From NCBI GenBank assembly GCA_014529385.2, contig CM043955.1:141326640-141390639 (forward strand): a stretch of 64,000 bases of DNA, read 5' to 3'. The position numbers and the translations under genes are program-made. Positions 1 to 11,800 of the stretch are shown here, piece by piece (positions within the stretch are counted from its first letter, which is position 1; the number at the start of each line of letters is the position of its first letter). Source of the DNA: Adiantum capillus-veneris. Taxonomy: Eukaryota; Streptophyta; Polypodiopsida; Polypodiales; Pteridaceae. The notes beneath the pieces are model-generated. The model saw nothing but the letters and a program-made list of their open reading frames with translations, did not search any database and was not told the DNA's origin.

Positions 1-1
1 A

Positions 2-1435
2 GGTGACCTCCTCACTAAATTATCTGATGCTTGCAAGGTAAAAGACGAGCAGCTGACAGAAGTCATGAATGAACTTCTTACAATCTCTGTGTCAGCTCAG
101 AAAATTCAAGTGCAACTAGATGTTGCCAATGCTTCACTACAATATTCCGAACAGAGAATCAATGATTAGGCCATTTTCTTGCGGCAAATCAGAGAATATC
201 CAGCCGTGGCCTCAATCAAGGGAACTAATGAAGTGTACAAGGCACTTGAAAAGAAAAACAAGGATTTAGAATTGGAATTAAAGTTTGAATAGTCACAGCA
301 CAGAGACCTAGCACTGGTGCGAGTTCAAAGAGAGGAGGAGCTCCTAAAGGAGATAGCAGAACTCAAACGGATAAATCAGCTCCTTAGAGATGGAAAGCCA
401 GACACGCAGGAAGAGGCAGGCACTTCAGAGCCGCCCCAAATAGACATTCCCTCGGTCTCATTTGTTGAATTTGAGACGTAGTCCATAGCAGAGCTGAGTG
501 GTGATGAAGACTTTCAGGTCCACATCACAGATGAAGATACACTGCCAATGGTCCAACTGTCAAAAACTGAAGAAGACGCACTGAAGGGGAAAATCTCCTT
601 AGAGGTGGATGAGCAGTGGAAGGCCGCTATGGATTGGGAGTTGAGAGTTTTACACTCTGTCAACGTCACTCAACTCGCTCCCAATCAAATCAACGCTCAA
701 TGGCACCAACTATCCCTGCCATACCCTCTCATCAAGGTAGAACTTTTACAGGTAAAAGAAAGGTTGTACAAGGATATGCAAGAAGATGGCACAGATATAG
801 ACCACCCAAAGTGGAGGTTAAGCTGGCTAAACAAGAATCCGATATACTTGATTCTATTCACAAGAGCACCTGCAGCCTTACAAAAAGATCCAACATTTTG
901 TCCTGTACCTAGAGTAAGGACATGGCAAGTGCGTGAAGCACTGCAGAAGAAGAGGCGAACGTGGCTCAACTTCCCCTGCCTGCCAGCTCCAGAGAGAGGC
1001 CAAGCTATGGAGGAATACATGGTGAAAACCCTAACGGGCGCAATGTCATTCTTTAAGAGTCTTCCAGATCTCTCTTGTGCAATGCTATATAAGATCTGCA
1101 GGATGCTACTCACATGCAAACAAGTTTTCAATGAGCCTGACCAGACAAGAGCCCCATGGCTCTCATTCTTGGAAGGGAACAAAGGCCTATGTTACGATCT
1201 GAGTGGGCAGCCTTCAGAAGAAATCCGTTATGGATTCTATTCCATATGCATGTCCCTGCCCTCGCATAATATGCTAGACTTTAAAGAATCATTCTACACT
1301 GGATTCTTCACTTGGAAAACGAAGATATTTGCGCCGGTGATAAGCAATCTCATATCCAAATTTTTAGGCTACTCCGTGGTGGAACTGAAGAATCAAGTCA
1401 CCATACAGTTTTTGCAAATGCCTGACAAAGAATGA
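2..1435 (+). pseudogene. Extra post-pol ORF (ORF3), C-terminal half, element R1
   Basis: The reading frame is open from the window edge to the TGA at 1433-1435 except for three in-frame TAG codons before 548; the longest uninterrupted part is 548-1435. The first 150 or so codons are Glu/Lys/Leu-rich and look like coiled coil. The C-terminal 250 residues align by eye with the end of the large ORF3 of element E (45026-48274, minus): shared blocks include CPVPRVR, YMVKTLT, DLSC..L.KICR.LL.C and FYTGFFT. It is followed directly by a polypurine tract and an LTR, so it sits after pol. I do not recognise the protein family. The function is unknown; the position matches the env-like or extra ORF of some plant Gypsy elements. 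All three stops are TAG, compatible with CAG to TAG decay. The N-terminal part lies outside the window. Confidence 0.75.
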
Positions 1436-1541
1436 AGAATCACATACCAAAAGATAATGGAAGCACTTAAAGACCGCCTCGCCCGCCGTCAACTTGAAGA
1501 CTACTTCAGCCCATAAAACTGTGTCAAGGGATGACACAGGT

Positions 1542-1555
1542 GAGGAGGGGGGGAA
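1542..1555 (+). other. Polypurine tract of R1
   Basis: A run of purines (GAGGAGGGGGGGAA) lies immediately before a TG that starts an LTR-like sequence. This is the expected plus-strand primer position of an LTR retrotransposon whose coding strand is plus. Element E has a closely similar G-rich tract at 44950-44961 on the other strand. Confidence 0.75.
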
Positions 1556-2012
1556 TGTTAGTAGCAATCTAACGCGGACACCATTTTTTGGACTTCTCCT
1601 TGTAAAACAATTATTATTTTGATAAATTGGCAATATTGTAACTTCTATTTTCTTGGTAAGCTTTGTAATTAATGAGCCGGGGCTACAAGCTTCCAGATTA
1701 TATCAACTAGTCAATTCCCAGCTTTGGTAGAACTCCAGATTATTAGTTTTGACCACTCAAAAACCTTGGCTAAGGTATAAAGGCCAGTTTTTGTAAGTTT
1801 TTGGATAAGAAATACACAGCGTGAGCTAACGACGCTCACTTGTCTCCTTCTCGTGCTTCCTACTCCCTCTTCGATTGTCATATTGCGAATGCGTTTGTTG
1901 CATTGCAATCGCAGGTAAGAGCTCTACGCATTGACGTAAGCCATTCACAGTATTTCGTAGCTTTTGGCGTTGTCGACCCGCAGCCTAATTTCATCATAAC
2001 TAGGAATTTACA
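1556..2012 (+). repeat. 3' LTR of R1, right end uncertain
   Basis: It begins TGTTAGTAGC directly after the polypurine tract. A TATA box (TATAAAG, 1776-1782) lies about 220 bp in, as expected for an LTR promoter. The right end is not fixed, because the partner LTR is outside the window; a terminal ...TTTACA at 2007-2012 is only a candidate. Confidence 0.5.
1776..1782 (+). promoter_or_regulatory. TATA box in R1 LTR
   Basis: TATAAAG preceded by a G/A-rich stretch and placed within the presumed LTR U3. No experimental start is known. Confidence 0.4.
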
Positions 2013-4051
2013 CTTTTAATTCGAAAACTAAGCATAGGCGGGGTATTGGGCATCATTGCTTAGCATTTAAATGCATTCTGGGTTGAAAACGACTAGGTCA
2101 AAAACCCACTGCTGTTAATAATAACGATTTTGGAACTTGACCTAAAGTGGGATTTGAGGCCATAGGCATGTGTGCTTAGGTCTTATAAACTTGTCCTAGA
2201 AGTTTCGTTACGTTTGGATGTCATGTGATGCTGTAACGGATGTAATTTGCTTGACGATGAGCGATTGGCTTTTGGTGATTTCAATCACTTGATTGTAGCT
2301 TGAGTTAGATGCTAGTTGTTAGTTGTTTTCTGAGAGATTGACAACCTCTTGTAGCCTCTATGCACTAGTCGAGTCAGCTTCGTCCCATGGTTTGACAAAT
2401 TAATCGTGGTTCTTGCTAATACTGCAATAAGATAGGATGGTGAGGTTAGACATGCATCCCACACTTACCCAAAACAAAAACCTTTTCATCGGTAGACCTC
2501 TGGCAACTGGCAGAACCACTGTATGCACAAAAAACAATTGCAAAAGAGGTTGGAACATGGATCGCGATCCATGTTTTCCAAACCCTAAAATAAAAGAAAA
2601 TTGCACAGTGGGTTCCCCGTAAGCCAAGGAACAACTTTGACTAATTGGAATTGCAAAATCCATCCCAACATGGATCACAAAATTAGGGCAGGAGTTGATC
2701 AGGATGCAAAAGCATAATTGACCATGCAAAAATAATCACAAAAAGGGGGCTTAAAATATTTAAAATCTAATGTTTTTTTACTTTAGTTTACAAATGGTCA
2801 TTTGGAATTAATCAAGGAAAATGGTCAGTTTTCAACAAAAACATTATGGAGTAGGGTTAGGAGAAGAACATGAAGCTACCCCACTAGCCAGAGTAGCAAT
2901 TCAAACATTATGAGGCTTTGTTCCAAAGCAACTCAGAACAAGGAGTCCAAAAGAGGGTGAAACACAACCATCAGGAAGAAATAACACTAAAGGTCTAATA
3001 AAGGGCAAAGCAAAGTAAAATAGCACCTACAAAGTCGTGCAAATTGCTTGGATCAATTTCCCCCTTTAGATGAATTCAAAAACTAATGGAAGTTGGTGGG
3101 GAGATAGGCAAGACGGTTGTTTTCAGGCACAGATTATCCAGAGTCAAGGCATTATCAGATGTCAATCAAAAGAAGTGCCCAAAAGTGATTCCAAAAAACC
3201 AATATGGTCAATATAGGCAAAACATGGCCATAAACTGGAAAATTTAGTAAACAAAGGAAAAAACAAGTCTAAATTTGAAAAAATTTCACTAATGTGCTAA
3301 GAAGACCTATAGGAACATGTGTGTAACAGGTTGTCCCAAAATCCTTCCCAATGTGGATGGCGATTCATGTACCTTTCTGCCCAATTAGAGAAAAATTCAC
3401 ATCATCTGGCTCATAACATCCAACAAGGTCTAGCCATGAAGTATCAAGCCATTTGGATTCCAAAATCTCGATCACAATGCCAAATTTGTCCAAGTCTGAG
3501 GATAATTACCAAAAATTGACCTAATTACCAAACCAATGATCCAAATCCCAAAAGTTTTGGATCAAAGCACAACATTGATGAGCCTTACTAGTTGGTATCC
3601 CCAGATCTTCAAAAGGTGTCCCAACATGGATCGCAATCCATGTACATTTCATGAAAATTTCATTTGTGACCTCATGCCCTTATTACTGTAGTAATCCTAG
3701 ATGCACTTTTGAAATTTGGTCAAATTTGGGGTAGTTTTGACAAAGTTATGCTCATTTTTCATTTTATGGTCAAGTTTGCGTTTTCTTCAACTTTCCAACA
3801 GTTTCTGATCATTTGCTATGTTTTCAATCTAAAACTGGCCTCAGGCTGCCATGAAGAAAAGCACAAAGGGAATGGGGGGTGGCTCCATACGAGATCACGG
3901 ACATACCCTCAAATGAGAAAGCTCATGTCACATAATAGGTGCTAGAAACAATACCTGCCAATATCTTCATTGGAAGGTTTCAAGTAGTAGACATATAGTA
4001 AAGGCCACAATTTTATTAAGGGAATTGTGGGCATTACACTAGAAGTCCGAA
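2013..4051. other. Non-coding spacer upstream of H1 ORF3, with palindromes
   Basis: No convincing coding sequence is seen on either strand; the short ORFs here have no motif I recognise. Its position, just upstream of an ORF3, matches the 48275-51091 spacer of element E, which also lacks genes and also carries 22-bp palindromes. It may be the pol-ORF3 spacer of H1 or a leader that follows the R1 LTR. Confidence 0.5.
2554..3644. repeat. Cluster of 22-bp palindromes (H1 type)
   Basis: A perfect 22-bp palindrome lies at 2554-2575: AACATGGATCG followed by its own reverse complement. A copy with two changes lies at 3623-3644, a more diverged copy at 3350-3371, and a half copy (AACATGGATC) starts at 2667. 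The words just before the copies are also similar (CCCAACATGG or CCCAATGTGG). Starts are 113, 683 and 273 bp apart. The organisation resembles the palindromes of element E, but the sequence differs except for the central CG-CG. Confidence 0.7.
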
Positions 4052-5626
4052 GTGCAAGCAGGGGCTAGGTGTCTACAACTAGACAGTTTTGTACGACTAC
4101 TGCTATGGGGAACAGATTTTAGAAGAGTACATGAACTCATCAGCTCTATTTAGTACAATGGAGAAGCCACCCTTACGGACAAAGACGGAGCTACAGTCAA
4201 AGTTAAAATCACTACAGAGATAATCAATGAGGCTCTTCACTTGCAGCAGTAGGGAACACACAATCTACTCCAAAAGACCAAAGCAATAGATAATGACAAA
4301 GCATTTCTAAAGCAAAGAGGACACAAATTGACATATCAAGACTTAATCTACTAAAAAATAGAACTGTTGTTGCACCTCATATCGCAACATTTCAAAGTAC
4401 AAAAGCCACCAAGATATATTGAACCACTTTTGCACATGGTAGTGGTAATGGCAATGGGGTTAGCAGAAAAAAGAGTAGTCAGCTGTGATGGCAATTACCT
4501 ACTTGACAACATAGTGGAAGCAAATGTCAAGGGTAGCCAAAGGGGCAAGACTTACATGAATGCTGGACCAATGCTGACTCAAATCGCTTACCAAGAATTG
4601 GTAATGATTGATGATCTACCACCTGCAAAAGCACAACTAGATTTGATCCACAAATCTAAAAGAGCAGTAAGGCCGGTAGCAGGACCATTAACAAGGCCAC
4701 AACTGGAAATCAAACAAACAAGGTAGAGCTCAAGGCAACATGACACTCATAGCGAGAAGACAAAATCTGATGCACCAAATAGCAAGGAAGCAGGATCAAG
4801 AGAAAGAAAAACTCCTTTTGAATATTAGTCTTCAAATAAGGAACATGGAAGTGAGTTTTCACTTAGACACACAAGACTGAAGAAGAAGACAACTCGGGCG
4901 GTGAAGGCAATCCCAATCACCCAAGATTGAAGGACAATGGAGGAAGCACAAGAACAAAGAGAAAAACTCCACCAATAGAAACAAGAGGAAAAAAGAATTA
5001 AGGGAATGGAAGCGGAAGATGAAAAAGAAGAAGAAGAAGAAGATGTGTCTCTACAACACTAAAATTCATGCAGCTCTAGAAAGGATCAAACAATGCAAAA
5101 GAAAGGAAGGAGAGGAGAATTTGAACATTGCCAACGAAATGCGGCAACGGATTTAGAATGAGATCAAGCAAAAAATGGAACAAAGAGAAAGGGAGGATGC
5201 AAAGCAGCCACGCGTTGATGATCTCAAATCATCCGTCGAATCTACCAAGGAAAAGGAAAAAACAGAAAGCAAAGAAGAGAAAGGTGATCATGACACCTTG
5301 ACCAGCAAGAGTATAATTATGTATCCTCAAAAGAAAAAAAGCTACCTTTAGAGGCTGAAACAGAAAGAAGAGAAGAAGTTTTAGATCTTCCAAAACAAAT
5401 GGTAGATAAAGTTCTATCACAAAAGCAGGTAGATCAAGAAAAAGAGAGAGCATCACCAGAAATAACTACAGCTTCAGCTGCTTGTGAAGTACTGAAAACA
5501 AAAGAAAGAATGACGGATGATGCTGGTACCTCTTATCAGGGTCAAAAGAGTCAAAAACACAAAGATCGTCTCGTTCATAAGCTGTGGTAGAGAAGGGAGC
5601 AAAAATGATCAGATCATTTGACATTG
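4052..5626 (+). pseudogene. ORF3 N-terminal half, host element H1 (left part)
   Basis: Read in frame from about 4052, it aligns by eye with the N-terminal part of the element E ORF3: RRVHEL against RRVYEL, then GEATLTDKDGATVKVKIT against GKATLTAMDGETVEVQIT, and further on TQIAYQEL against TRIAYEAI. There are in-frame stops: TAG after ELISSI, TAG after LHLQQ, and TAA near 4352. After about 4730 the frame is unstable; the sequence is Lys/Glu-rich, looks like coiled coil and shifts frame several times. It ends where element A is inserted. Removing A and one copy of its TSD lets the frame run on at 16806, which shows that A landed inside this ORF. The function is unknown. Confidence 0.7.
5622..5626. 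repeat. Target-site duplication of element A (left)
   Basis: CATTG, repeated at 16805-16809 just outside the other end of element A. Confidence 0.85.
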
Positions 5627-6015
5627 TGTAATGTCTATTGCCCGCAGAGGAGCAATAAGCATTATGGGAATGAATACACTCACACTGCCTTACATTATAT
5701 GAACATCAAAACACATGAAGGCAGAATAGAAGACAAGTTACAGGAACAGAACATCATCTTCTTCATTGATATGCAACCGAACATAGAGTACAAGAGAGAA
5801 ATATATTGATGACATGAATATTAGAGTATTCCCAAAGAGTGGTATGCCCCCCCATATACAACCGTTGCTCCAGTGCAGATCAGGAATGGTGCAAAACCCC
5901 GTCCTGTTCCATGATATCCTATGAAGAACTGTCCCAAAGCCGCATGACTCCTAGTCCGCAATGTCCATACATCTGCAAGACCGCAGGACCGCAATGTGCG
6001 GCTTATGCCATAACA
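5627..6015 (-). repeat. 3' LTR of element A
   Basis: 389 bp, starting TGTAATGTCTATTG and ending GCCATAACA on the plus strand. It pairs with the split 5' LTR (13629-13864 plus 16651-16804, net 390 bp). The two copies differ at many positions, clearly more than the LTRs of E. No G-rich polypurine tract sits directly against its inner end. Confidence 0.85.
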
Positions 6016-6080
6016 CCTGGCATGCAGGGTGGATTGTGCAAACCCACAACTTAGCCTCTTCGTGTCGAAGGTTCTCGTTA

Positions 6081-8054
6081 CTATTCCTCCACCTGTTTGG
6101 GTGAGGAGGAAACATTGATATAGCCAAATCCCTAAAAATCTTGGTGATGAGCCCGATACACCTCTGCCAATAGCTGTGGATCTATCATAGGTTGCTCCGG
6201 TGAACGATCCCTTGGAATGAATTGCGTTGGCAAAGAAATAGATTGAGGTGCCTGTGGAAAGGGAGCAAGAGGTTTATGTAGAGGATAATGTTGAGATAAG
6301 TCTCTGTTGAGTGCATGCCAAAAATGAGGACATGGTGGAATACTGAGTGAGAATGAATGAGCCAATGTCTCCACTCAAAAACATACTCGGCACCCCTCCT
6401 TACGAAGGTGATGAATCACTCGCTGCAAACGAGAGACATGAGCATGGTCTTGAGCACAATCTTTTGTAGCTTTTTTCCCAATCATCAATATCAAAATCTT
6501 TTGGGACAGTATTCTCACCTCTGTCATTATTCGACGGCTCAGGTTGCCTCACCACAACCTGTTGAGTTGGTTGCTGCGTTATCACCTCGGCAGATAGCCT
6601 TGATCTCCAACTCTGCATTTGAGTTTCCAAAAAAATGTGGAGGTCCTACTGCATCTCCACTGCCAAGGCATCAAGATCATTCATGTTAATCATCACATCA
6701 CCAGGATGAGATGCTAAGTAAGTTGCCAGGCTATTCTACGTTCGCAATTGAAGAAATTACTCTTGAATAGAAGCGACAAACACATAGCTAGCCCCCCTTA
6801 GTGCCTAGATTTCTTGAGTTTCCTGCCGAGCTACCATATTTAATGCTACATTTTGACTTGTTAAATCGGTGATGGTAGCCTACAAAGCCGTTACCTGCAT
6901 TTCCAGCTCGGTGACGCATGCCTCAGTTGCAAGAGCTGGTCATGCGGAATGTAATGCCTCCGCAATACGCTGCAAAAATGTTCCTCACGCCTGGAGCTGA
7001 ACAAAGGGATTTGCCGCAGTCGTCTCCGAAGGCAAAACTGCTAGAAGAGTCCCCTCCATCGGAGCAACTGATATAATAACACCAGAATTTTCTAGTTGAA
7101 AGAAAGTATCCATACCCGTAGAGCCAGTTACCGCCCTTTCCTACATTCTGCATCTCCAACACACAACGGCGGAATTCTTCGGCAAAGTGGATGTCGCAAA
7201 AAAAGGTGGTGTGGAAAACAGGCTTTCCTATCGACATGGCTTTTGGCTTGATGTTCCTGTAGTGTCCATCTCCTGTGCACTAGAGGCTACCACTGTAGTC
7301 GATGTACCCGGCATATCCACTATGCAAGCAGGTGTTTGAGACACCCTCACAACAGGCACTTTCTAACTCTGAGTTTGTGACAATGGCATAGTATTACCAC
7401 GTACTACAAATCGATCATCTTCAAAGTGACACAGAGGGCGAAGGGTGAGAGGAAAAAACTTCCCTCAAGGAAAACACTAACGTAAGCAGTTGGCCGACCT
7501 TCGTATTTGTTGGGGTGCTACGCCCCATCCGTGCCACCACTCTTTGGCATTCAGCTAGCAGTCATTCCCTGACAATCGTTGCCCAAGCCACCAACCCAAA
7601 GTTGGTTGAATGCAATACATTGCGCTTTGGCCACAATGGTATACGTTTTCGCTTGCATCCAAATTGCCTAAAGGAACCAGTGATATGCATCCCTTATCGT
7701 TGTATCTGTGAGCCTTGATAATTTGTATTCACCTTTTACTTTCAAGACAAACTCTTATTCTACCTCTCCAGCAGGAATAACATGTGATGCTCACACAACA
7801 CCATCACTTGGCAAGCAACAACATCTTGAAATCCTTTCAGCTGTCAATTGAATCTGCTGGTTGTTGATCTGCACCACATCACCAGTAGCTAGCTGCTCTA
7901 TTAATGTTGTGGCCTACAGGTGAATAGGGATACCTTGCCAATCCATGTTGGCAAAGACACACAGGTGCAAATCCTGCAACCAAGTGTCCACCCTGCGAAG
8001 AGAGAGCTACTTCATTGGAGTAAACAGAATGCATTGCAGCAAGGAAATTCTCAT
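6081..8054 (-). pseudogene. Post-pol ORF3 of element A
   Basis: Homologous to the ORF3 of element B over its length. The likely start is the ATG at 8054, matching the B start at 19878, and the end is a TAG at 6081-6083. The best-preserved block is 6374-6132, with Pro-rich text (SLSIPPCPHFWHALN) close to the B version. It is broken by several stops and frame changes; one is a TAG at about 6136 where B has TGG. It shares a frame with the end of the integrase (8741 and 6374 are in phase). The protein is unknown, with a coiled-coil middle in B. It sits between integrase and the 3' LTR. Confidence 0.65.
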
Positions 8055-8332
8055 AGTGGCAAAGATACACAATAGAACAGATAAATAATACAACGAAACC
8101 TTGTGAATGCAATGCAAAAAATGGAGGAAAGTATAAGGTATCCACTGCATGCACTAAACCACTCACAAAGAGTTCTCAAATATAGGGTGTGCCACGGTGT
8201 CGCAATCATCATTGCCCTTTTCCCGCTTTTCAAGATTGCATGCAAAAGAATTTCCAATCATAATTAGGGTGGCTTCCGGCTCTTGCATCACAACAAAGGG
8301 GCATTGATTTGAGGTAGGTGAAAAATACTAAT

Positions 8333-11300
8333 GGCGTAGTCGAAATCCATTCACAGGCACAAAAATCACCTCCCCCCGCAAGTCAGCCAAATAAAAAGAT
8401 GTAGGCCAGCATGCTTTAAAAAATCCATAATGGCCTAGACCACCATAATTTTAGCTTCTGGGAATCTTTCCAAGGCAAAAATTAAATACAAGGACCAACT
8501 GCCCCCGTAAAAATTGTCGCGCTTTAGGGAGATCCAGCCATTTCTTTCACCTCGACTACAGATCTTGTAACACCACAAAACTGCACAACCGCTCCTCATC
8601 TAACTCTTGCAAAACATCCAAACGATAAATAATGGAATCTTTTGGAAGAAGCTTATCCACAATCAGCATCCGCAAACTCGGAACCACATGCTCCACTGGG
8701 GTAATTGCCTCCATACCAAATGCCAACTTGAAAGGAGTCAATCCTGTTGCCGCTTTATATGCTGTCCGATAAGCTCATAATGCAGAAGGAAGTTTCACAT
8801 CCCAATCCGTTCTATGCATATTCACTAACTTTGTCAAAATACAAACCAATTGCTTAATAGTTGATTCCGCCTGCCCATTCTCCTGAGGGTAATAAGGAGA
8901 ATATTTCCTATGCAATACAAAGTAAAATCGTAGCATTCTCTCCATCACCTTATTCAAGAAATGGCTACCCCGATCACTAACTAGCTCAATAGGACAACCA
9001 TATCTGGAAAAAACATCCTTATATAAGCACCCAACAACAAAAATCACAGTATTATCTTTCAAAAGCCATGCTTCTACCCACTTAGTTGCATAATCCATGG
9101 CCATCAAAATATACTTATTACCAGTGTGAGCTGCTACTGGTTTAAAAGGCCCAATAAAATCCAATCCCCGTTTTTGAAAAGGCTCCAAAGGTAATATTGG
9201 CTGAAAAGTCATTCTAGAGATTTTAGTAGGTTGTTCCAACCGCTGACACACATCACACTATTGTACAAAGCTTGTCACATCTTGAAACATTGTAGGCCAC
9301 CATAATCCTGATTGTAGAACTTTCCTGGCCGTGATCAATGCTGCAAAGTGCCCCCCCTGCAATGCGGGTATGGACTTCCTTCAAAAAAAAAATTTGTTCT
9401 TGTGGTAGAACACATCTGAGCAAGACCTCCGCAATCGTGCGATAATACAGCTTCCCCATGACAATCTCAAAATTCCTACTTCTAATAGCCATCCTTCTTT
9501 TGATGACTAGACAAGAATGAAAGCATTTCTCCATTGTTGAGGAAATAAAACATCTCCTCATACCAAGTCCATGGAATGCTGGGCAGAATCTAGTCTCGAA
9601 AGGTAGTTAGTCACCACATGTTGGTCTCGTGGACGATGTATGACCTCAAAATCAAATTCCTGTAACAAGAGCACCCATCTAGCCAATCTTCTTGTCAAAT
9701 TTTGTTGGCGCACCAGATATAGAAGAGCCGAATGATCCACATGAAAGAAAAACTGTCAGCCCAACAGATAGTGACAGAACTTTTTCACTTGATAAATCAT
9801 CCCTAAACATTCTCTTTCTGTCACTGAATAATTCATTTATGTGGATGATAATCTTCTACTGGTGTAATAGACAAGTCAAAACCACCCTTGAATTTGTTCC
9901 TGCATCAACACACTACTAATGGCCCGGTCAGAAGCATCCACAAATACATGAAAATCCTGACCCCAATTCGGAGGGATTATAATTGGAGCTTTGGACAACT
10001 GAATTTTTAATCTCCAAAAAGCCAGATCACATTCTTGTGTCCATTCTCAAAAACTTTAGCATGTGCCACCTAAATAATAGGGATTGCCAAATGCGCGACA
10101 AACCTCAAATGCCTCCCATGCCAACAAGCTTGGCCCAGAAATACTTGACACTGTTTTAAATTCATCGGCGGAGGCGCTTCCATAACTGCGGCTATTTTAT
10201 CTGGATCCATGGAAATTCCATCCTCAGAGATTGTATGACCGAATAACCTCCCACTTCGAACTGCAAATGCATATTTTAGAGGATTTAAACTGAATTTCAC
10301 CTCTCGACATTTCATAAAACATAGCCGCAATTGCTTCAAATGCTCTAATTGCGCTCCGAAAACAGTGAGATCATCCAGAAAAACTCGCATAAAATCCGTC
10401 AAATAGGGACCAAAAATTTGAAACATATTCCTTTGAAAAGTTGAGGGCGCATTTCTTAATCCAAACCACATTACTGTGCATGAAAAAACGCCCCATGCTA
10501 TAATAAAAACTGTTTTAGGCTGATCACGCAACACCATTCAAATTTACCCATCCAGAAAAGTATACATCTCGTGCCCTGCCATATCACCAAAATAGAATCC
10601 AGAAATGGAAGAGGAAAAGGATCCAGAACAGTAGCTGCATTCAGCTTCCGATAATCCACACAAACATGAATTTTCTTGTTTTTCTTTGGTACCACCACAA
10701 TGGGAGAAATCCACTCGGGATTATCAATAGGGGTACTAAAACCCACATTCAAGAGACGATCAATTTCCACCTTAACTTGCTTTGCTACATTCGGATTCAT
10801 CCTGTATGAATGCTGCTTCATTGGCACCACACCTGGTTTCAGATTAATTGTACGCTGATTACCTTTGGATCCAATCCTTTCACATCCGCATACTCCCATG
10901 CGAAAAAAAAAAATCAAGTCTCCTCCGAAACTTGCCTCAAGCTGTTTATTAATATAAATGGGTTGAGACTCCGCTTGCTCCCCTAGGAAGACCTTCTCCA
11001 ATTCATCTTCCTTGACCCTTGTAGATTTTCCCATATGTGCTTCAAACATACGTTCTTGCTTAATAATGTCCTCCAATGATTCGGGACTAGGCAAAGCTTT
11101 TTTTTGATCCCCTGTCTCTATGAAACCCCTAAAGATTTTCCCTCCAAAATCATAGAAATGTCTGCGAGATATAAAGAAACTAAATCCGGGTTAGCCTTCA
11201 AAAATTGCTCCTCTTCATCCTCTTCTAATTCTTCCACCATATTTATTGTCTCTGCTATCACAGGCCATGCTGCCTAAACTGGTTGCCTGCATGTTCCCAA

Positions 11301-11800
11301 CATCACCCAAACTTTCTTGCGACCCTTTTGAACTATAAGCATAGTTGCCTCCCAATTATGCTTTACCCTGGCTTGCCGTAACCATAGTCTCCCCAAAATA
11401 ATATGATAATCCTGACTGTGATCCTCAATATTTAAGACCACTAAGGAAACATCAAATGACAAGCCAGCTACATCCAGGACAATGCCTCGAAATAATCCTA
11501 CTGGCTGTACTCTTCTCTAATCTGCCATTCGAACTACAAATGGTGCAGGTTTCCAATCACTAAGTCCAAAACGCTCACAAGCCGCTTGAGGAATAATATT
11601 CACTCATGCACCTCCATCTAACAACACTTTGTCGATGTATGTACCATGATATCTGACTGAAAGCTCCGGGATGCGAGTATCCGTGATCCTATTTGCCGAT
11701 AACGGGACTGACTCGTCCCCCTCACCTCAGCTACCGCAATGTCAACTTCCATCATTCCTTTGGACTTTTGACTTAGCAGGGCATTATGAAAATTCGGAAC
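8333..11800 (-). pseudogene. Pol of element A (protease, RT, RNase H, integrase)
   Basis: Read from high to low coordinates. A protease remnant starts near 11794. RT lies in 11094-10070, with WISPIVVVPKKNKK, VDYRKLNAAT and a VFLDDL catalytic block. RNase H lies near 9950-9560 (FHVFVDAS, VDHSALLYLV). Integrase follows: a damaged zinc region ending CDVCQR, GLDFIGPFK, MDYATKWVEAW, VSDRGSHF and NGQAEST, then TPFKLAFG near 8741. It ends with a GPY/F-like stretch near 8350. Frames jump (10537, 9561 and 9251 are out of phase) and there are many stops. One is a TAG at the CAG codon of the integrase zinc region, where B keeps CAG; another is TGA for TGG at about 8773. No enzyme can be made from it. 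Confidence 0.85.

Noticed and set aside
697-1182. Antisense ORF of 161 codons opposite the R1 ORF3
   Set aside because: It is a shadow of the plus-strand frame, which has homologues in H1 and E.
3440-3480. IWIPKSRSQ text in the H1 spacer resembling the KQIWIPK repeats of E Pol
   Set aside because: Six residues in a short ORF without other support; likely chance, though a decayed pol end cannot be excluded.
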